Positions 59,532 through 64,000 of a stretch of 64,000 nucleotides of DNA are shown piece by piece. The stretch is from positions 287,324,930-287,388,929 of the forward strand of contig OY856186.1 of the NCBI GenBank assembly GCA_963693315.1. The letters are read 5' to 3'. The notes beneath the pieces are model-generated. The model was not told where the DNA came from and ran no database searches. It saw only the letters and a list, made by a program, of their open reading frames with translations. This DNA comes from Diogma glabrata. Taxonomy: Eukaryota; Arthropoda; Insecta; Diptera; Cylindrotomidae. A program made the position numbers and the translations under genes. Positions within the stretch are counted from its first letter, which is position 1. Each line of letters starts with the position of its first letter.

Positions 59532-61844
59532 TAGGGCTTCTCATTTCCCGTTAAATTTTCTTTCCCGGGATGACAGGATAAAATCACATATATACCGGGA
59601 TCCCGGGGTAAGAAATTTAAGACAAGTTAAACTAAATGCTATTTTTTTAAAAATAAAATGGACAATTATAATGTTGGAGTTAAGTTAAAAGAAGTTTTTC
59701 TTCCCTACCACTTCTTGTTGATACAGATGTACCTTTTATTGACCCAAAAGAGAAAGCGATTTGGCTTGGGCGTTATATTTTCGAAAAATACTTTAACAAA
59801 TTAATTCTAACAATCCATCTGGATCTAATCGTATTGCTCTAATCATACTTAAAACATTTGCTAAGGAACCAATCCTCACTAAAATCTTTTATTTGTCATA
59901 TAGGAAAGGGATTTTTTCTGAAATATGTAAACTGGCTAGTTTACAGTTAGTTTCTAAAAAGGGAAATGCAACTTATCCTGTAAATTACCGACCCATTTCA
60001 ATTTTATTGGTTGTTGATAAATTTTTGAAAAATATATATATTTTTAATTTAATGAGTTTCTTAGAATGTTCTAAATTGCTTAATGAAAGACAATATGGTT
60101 TTCGGAAAGGAAGAGCTACGGGAGATTTACTTTATTTTGTCACTCATGTCTGTTTGTATTAAGTAGCTTGCGAACTTTGGAGAGACTTTTGGTGTCGCTC
60201 TTAATATTTCCAAAGTATTTGATAAAGTATGGCATAACAGAAGTATGGCAAAACAACCTTATATGGAAATTGAGATCCTATGGTGTAAAGGACCTACTTA
60301 CATTCTGGACACAGCTTTATTACTAAACAAACATTTCGGGTCAATGTTGATGGTGTGTCATCAAATATTATATCAACTAATGCAGGAGTTCCTGAAGGTT
60401 CTGTTTTGCCGCCTACTCCTTCTCATCTATATTAATGATTTGTTAGATTTAACGGTTCAACCAATACATAGTTTTGCTGATGATACCACGCTTCATGCGT
60501 CTCATGAAGCACCTAAATTATATACACCCTTAGCGCCTAGTGACTGTAGGTCGAAATTGATAGATGTCCTTAACACAGATCTTAAAACAATTATGAATTG
60601 AGGTATTGCTAATAGTGTTGGATTCAATATAAGCAAATCAAAAGTTTGTCATTTTTCTAGAATAACGTCACCTAATCCTAATTTAATTCTTATATTTTTA
60701 ATCTGGCTAAGAACGCTGTTCAAAAACTAGGATTTTTTTTTCAAGGGTTTAAATTCAGCGTTCATTATAGTTTTCTCAGAGAAACTTAATATACATTCCA
60801 TCCTTATCCCTAGTTGGCATGGTATCTTCGGTTATTCAGAGTCGTAATTTATAATTTTTTCGAAATAAACACTAAACATACGTTTGAACTTTGAATAACA
60901 AAAAAGATCCGTCTATAATAAATATATAGATATAAAGTGTGTTTTAACTATAAACTCTAACATTTTATAGATATTTATGTACCAAGGGTGTAAAGTTATA
61001 AATTTCGGTTCGAGTGAAAATTTGTCGCCAAAGACGCTAGTGGAGGGAACTCTCACCAACTCGCTATTTGAAATATTGCCTTAAAAAACAAAAGGTATCG
61101 ATTGAACTACCACGAAGTGAAGTTCTAATTTTAATTATAAATAAACAGGCTGCGAAAAAAGCTCGCTCGGCTACAATCGATGTCGTTTATAAATTGGTAA
61201 TATTTTCTATTCGTTTACCAGTTGCTTTATAGATTTTCATTTCCTTTATGTCTTTTCGGACATCATATGAACATTCAATAACATTTGCCACACATGTGTC
61301 ATTTCAAATAGGGGTATCCATTTTTTCGTGTAACTTCAATGTTGAAGCTGTAGATACAAGTGGTTCATATACTTAAAACAGCAAAAATTTCGTTAGGTAA
61401 TTTCTAAACAGCTATTTACCACTGCCAGCAAAATGATCCACTAACAAAATCGCTTTTCGTTTTATGGATGACTGATCATGCTATAGTGAACTATTGTTCA
61501 CATATGTGTTCTGTTTTATATTTATATTTAGGGAATTTAAATAAAAATTAAATTGAATTTTTATATATTATAGGCGCATGTAAAATGAGATTGGCTTTAA
61601 CGTATTTAACTTTTGATAGCAAAATATTGCATAAAAAATGCCTATATGTATTGTATGGTATTTAAAATTAATATAATTAACATAATATAATTAAAATTAA
61701 TAAATTTTTCTAAAAAGATAATTTTAAATCTAATATCAAATAATTTTCTGCATTACGGGAAATCCCGGGAATCAGCCTGATTCCCAGGATTTCTCATGAG
61801 TCTCTTTCTCTGCGGGACAACGGGATCCCGGGAGAAAAGTCCTA
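59532..61844. mobile_element. hAT-like element with TAGGGCTTCTC ends and 8-base duplication
   Basis: The left end is TAGGGCTTCTCATTTCCCG and the right end in complement is TAGGACTTTTCTCCCGGG. ATCTGAAA flanks both sides (59524-59531 and 61845-61852). Both ends have CCCGGGAT words, as in some hAT families. No hAT transposase is present, and a LINE fragment sits inside. Confidence 0.75.
59790..60720 (+). pseudogene. LINE reverse transcriptase fragment (jockey/CR1-like)
   Basis: 59893-60162 encodes NYRPISILLVVDKFL and LLNERQYGFRKGRATGDLL, the fingers region of a non-LTR reverse transcriptase. After a frame change, 60245-60601 encodes LLIYINDLLDLTVQPIHSFA followed by DDTTLH, the FADD catalytic box. 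Frameshifts and stops interrupt it, and neither the endonuclease nor the ends are seen. The clade is only approximate. Confidence 0.75.
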
Positions 61845-61956
61845 ATCTGAAATAGAAAAAAACACTAAAAATAGTACTAAATTCCAAGTTGTTTTAGATT
61901 TTTAGAAACGTAATAATCGTTAAAATGTTTTGTAGTTGTTTTGTTAAAGTCCAATA

Positions 61957-62845
61957 AGGGTTGCCACGTTTTAAAAGTTTCAAAATCACACACACTACCC
62001 CTACGGTCTTAAAACTAAAAAACTCGTTGGATTTGTGCCACTTCATTTTTCAGTTATAAAATAATTTTTTTTTTTTAATTAGGTTTCGGTTTGGTGTAAG
62101 TATGAATGTATGGGCGTTATTTCTGTAATGCTAATTGATTTATTTATAATGAATAATGGCATACAAATTCGCATTTATGTTATCAGACTCCAATGCGGTA
62201 ACACTCGAAAAACTTAAATTAAAAGTTTGTAAGAACTCAGAAATACAGCTAAACATACCGTCTGCTGATTCATTGGCAGTTTCATTAAAATCAATAAACT
62301 TATGTTGTAAGCCAGTTACTCATAAATAGTTTTGTTTTGTATATTTACATTTTCCTTCAAAATCGTTAGCTTTCTGTAGCCAAATGTTTTACTTTATAAC
62401 AAAATTCAGTTCAGTCATATAATACTAAGAAAGAACAGCTAATTTGTAACAAAAGTTATTTAAAAAAAACAGAGGTTTAACGGTGGATTTAATTAAAAAT
62501 TATTTAAAGAATGGTGGTTTAGAACCTGAATAAATCGTGCAATAAAGCATAGATATTTACATATGTCCCAGCGATCTAAATTGTTTGCTTAATTGTTACT
62601 AACCTTTCGACATAAAATAAATTAATCGGTTACAAATTTAATATAAGTAAAGGTGCAATCACGATTACTTATTTTGCTAACGCGTTTTTTGAGAGAAATA
62701 GGTTGGAAAAAATCTATTTTTTTCAGTGTAAGATATTGTATTACATTTTGCCTAAAGTAGGACATTTTTATAGTAAAATAGGACGTAGGACATTCTTGCT
62801 CCAAAGTAGGACTGTCCTACCGAAAGTAGAACACGTGGCAACCCT
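61957..62845. mobile_element. 889-base element with AGGGTTGCCACGT inverted ends
   Basis: Left AGGGTTGCCACGTTTTAAAA and right ACACGTGGCAACCCT are inverted over 13 bases. The right end (GGACATTCTTGCTCCAAAGT, GGACTGTCCTACCGAAAGTA) matches 12613-12680. No transposase and no target duplication could be read. Confidence 0.6.
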
Positions 62846-63540
62846 ACGCCAGACACTAACTACATTCATATCACATAATTATATTTAATTTTAATTTTTG
62901 TTCAACTTTGAGTTTCCAAATATAAATATAATCGTTAATTATTTCAATTCCCCTAATCGTCGATTTTTAATGCCTCGCAATGTACAACTCGCGGGACTCA
63001 ACATACCCTAAAAAATGCCTAATTAAAAATTATAATCTATTTTAGGTTTGTGGATCAATGTTGCAACACTGTTAAAACTAAATTTAGCATGACTTTAAAC
63101 ATGACTTTAAAAATAAATTTTCTCAACAGTCACTCGACAGAGAAAAGCTAATAAGAGTCGAAGTAATTTCCATATGAAATTAGTTTAGTTGGACACATTT
63201 CGTTAAGATTACATAGAATCTAAAACGGTAAAATACTAACGTTTTATAAAGGCTTCTCATTTTTTACTCATTGCGAAAAACCGTTGACTTTTAATTCATT
63301 ATGATGACGTTTCAGTTCACCAACAAGATCATTGCTTTTTTTTTTTTAATAAATTCGTTTAGTTCAACGCTAATAATAATAATAAGCGGAGACCTTTTAT
63401 TTCTCATTTAATCTCGTAAGACATCATTGCGTGATACTATTTTATGTAATTACAAGCTATTGATATGATTTAACTATAATTTATTATGATTATGCTATTG
63501 ATATGAATTAACACCAAAATTCATGCTTATAAACGTTTTT
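62846..63540 (+). other. Abl intron, unassigned stretch
   Basis: AT-rich, no repeat partner or gene noticed. Confidence 0.4.
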
Positions 63541-63541
63541 T

Positions 63542-63685
63542 TTACCGGTAACCAGATGCACAATTAGATGGACAAATTAGAGTGTCATTTAAAAATTCAC
63601 AAGCCCATAAACAGTAGTAACCGCTGAAATTCCATTCCGGAACACCCTGTTGGTGAGTGTAAATATGTTCCATTTGTTCGAACAG
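63542..63685 (-). CDS. Candidate short Cys-rich reading frame
   Basis: On the - strand a frame from ATG at about 63673 runs 43 codons to TAA at 63544-63542. The Cys pattern is YYCLWACEF, then ICPSNCASGYR (four Cys). Local GC content is higher than in the surroundings. A CACCAACAG just before GGTGTTCC (63646) could instead be a splice acceptor, making this a last exon. I do not recognise the protein, and chance cannot be excluded. Confidence 0.2.
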   Translation of the reverse strand: MFEQMEHIYTHQQGVPEWNFSGYYCLWACEFLNDTLICPSNCASGYR

Positions 63686-64000
63686 ATAATTTATGCCCTA
63701 TCACAAGTTTCAATCCCAACTACACACAATCACTTGGTTGAACCGAGCAACCTTATACTTACTTATATGTTTCACCGAATGTGAAATTAAAATCACCAGT
63801 ATGTCAAAACACCTGTGAAATATTATAAAATATGATAAAAACACTGATATAATATTTCGATCAACAACAATCTTTAAATAATTTAAATCGGGAAATTCAG
63901 TTTTATATTAAAGTGCGTTCGGATACTTAATGAAGTTTAATTTCCATTAAATAGTTAATGCACCAATCAAAAGACGAGAGTTTCATTTATGTGGAGTTCT

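Overview
This window looks like an AT-rich insect genome. The evidence is the Abl kinase with the insect-type N-terminus MGAQQGKDR, short GT-AG introns, Bel/Pao LTR retrotransposons, an intact mariner and several hAT-like elements. I cannot fix the order or species from the sequence. Four host genes are recognised. On the + strand, 18810-20435 is a two-exon S28 serine carboxypeptidase (PRSS16/Pro-X type). On the - strand, 20566-22915 is a four-exon WD-repeat axonemal protein (CFAP52/WDR16 type), convergent with the peptidase and only 130 bases from it. Also on the - strand, 23544-24202 is a 77-residue ZNF706-type zinc finger protein. On the + strand, 49717-53589 holds the first seven coding exons of Abl (SH3-SH2-kinase). 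Its C-terminal exons lie beyond the right edge, so 53590-64000 is treated as one long intron. Weaker host candidates are a terminal exon at 518-571, a small first exon on the - strand at 40424-40500, and a short Cys-rich reading frame near 63542-63685.

Left third (1.1-17.6 kb). Piggybac-like ends (TTAA plus a 13-base inverted end) face each other at 1146 and 17588. Between them are nested insertions: a Bel/Pao element with matching 495-base LTRs and an AAAAT target duplication (2758-9788), and a hAT element with ZMYM1-like transposase remains inserted in a TA microsatellite (10534-16279). The hAT carries a foldback element and an intact 348-residue mariner (14723-16014).

Middle (24.4-49.2 kb). 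Between ZNF706 and Abl lies a dense nest of mobile DNA. It includes four copies of a family with CCCAGG ends and iterated ATCGAAAC words, several small inverted-repeat elements, and a Bel/Pao element on the - strand with one unbroken 1848-codon gag-pol frame headed by a PHD-type finger (28310-35118). A 4.2 kb tandem duplication copies the 5' half of that retrotransposon plus about 1 kb of flank (36177-40423). A 7.3 kb composite bounded by CAGGGCTG ends and an 8-base duplication TCGCTATT (40744-48068) contains a Harbinger-like element and a satellite array derived from its interior.

Right (53.6-64 kb). The presumed last Abl intron holds a minisatellite of about 138 bases, a Helitron with both ends visible and a decayed helicase fragment (56311-58793), a hAT-like element with 8-base duplications that contains a LINE fragment (59532-61844), and a further terminal-inverted-repeat element (61957-62845). 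No tRNA, rRNA or CRISPR feature was seen.
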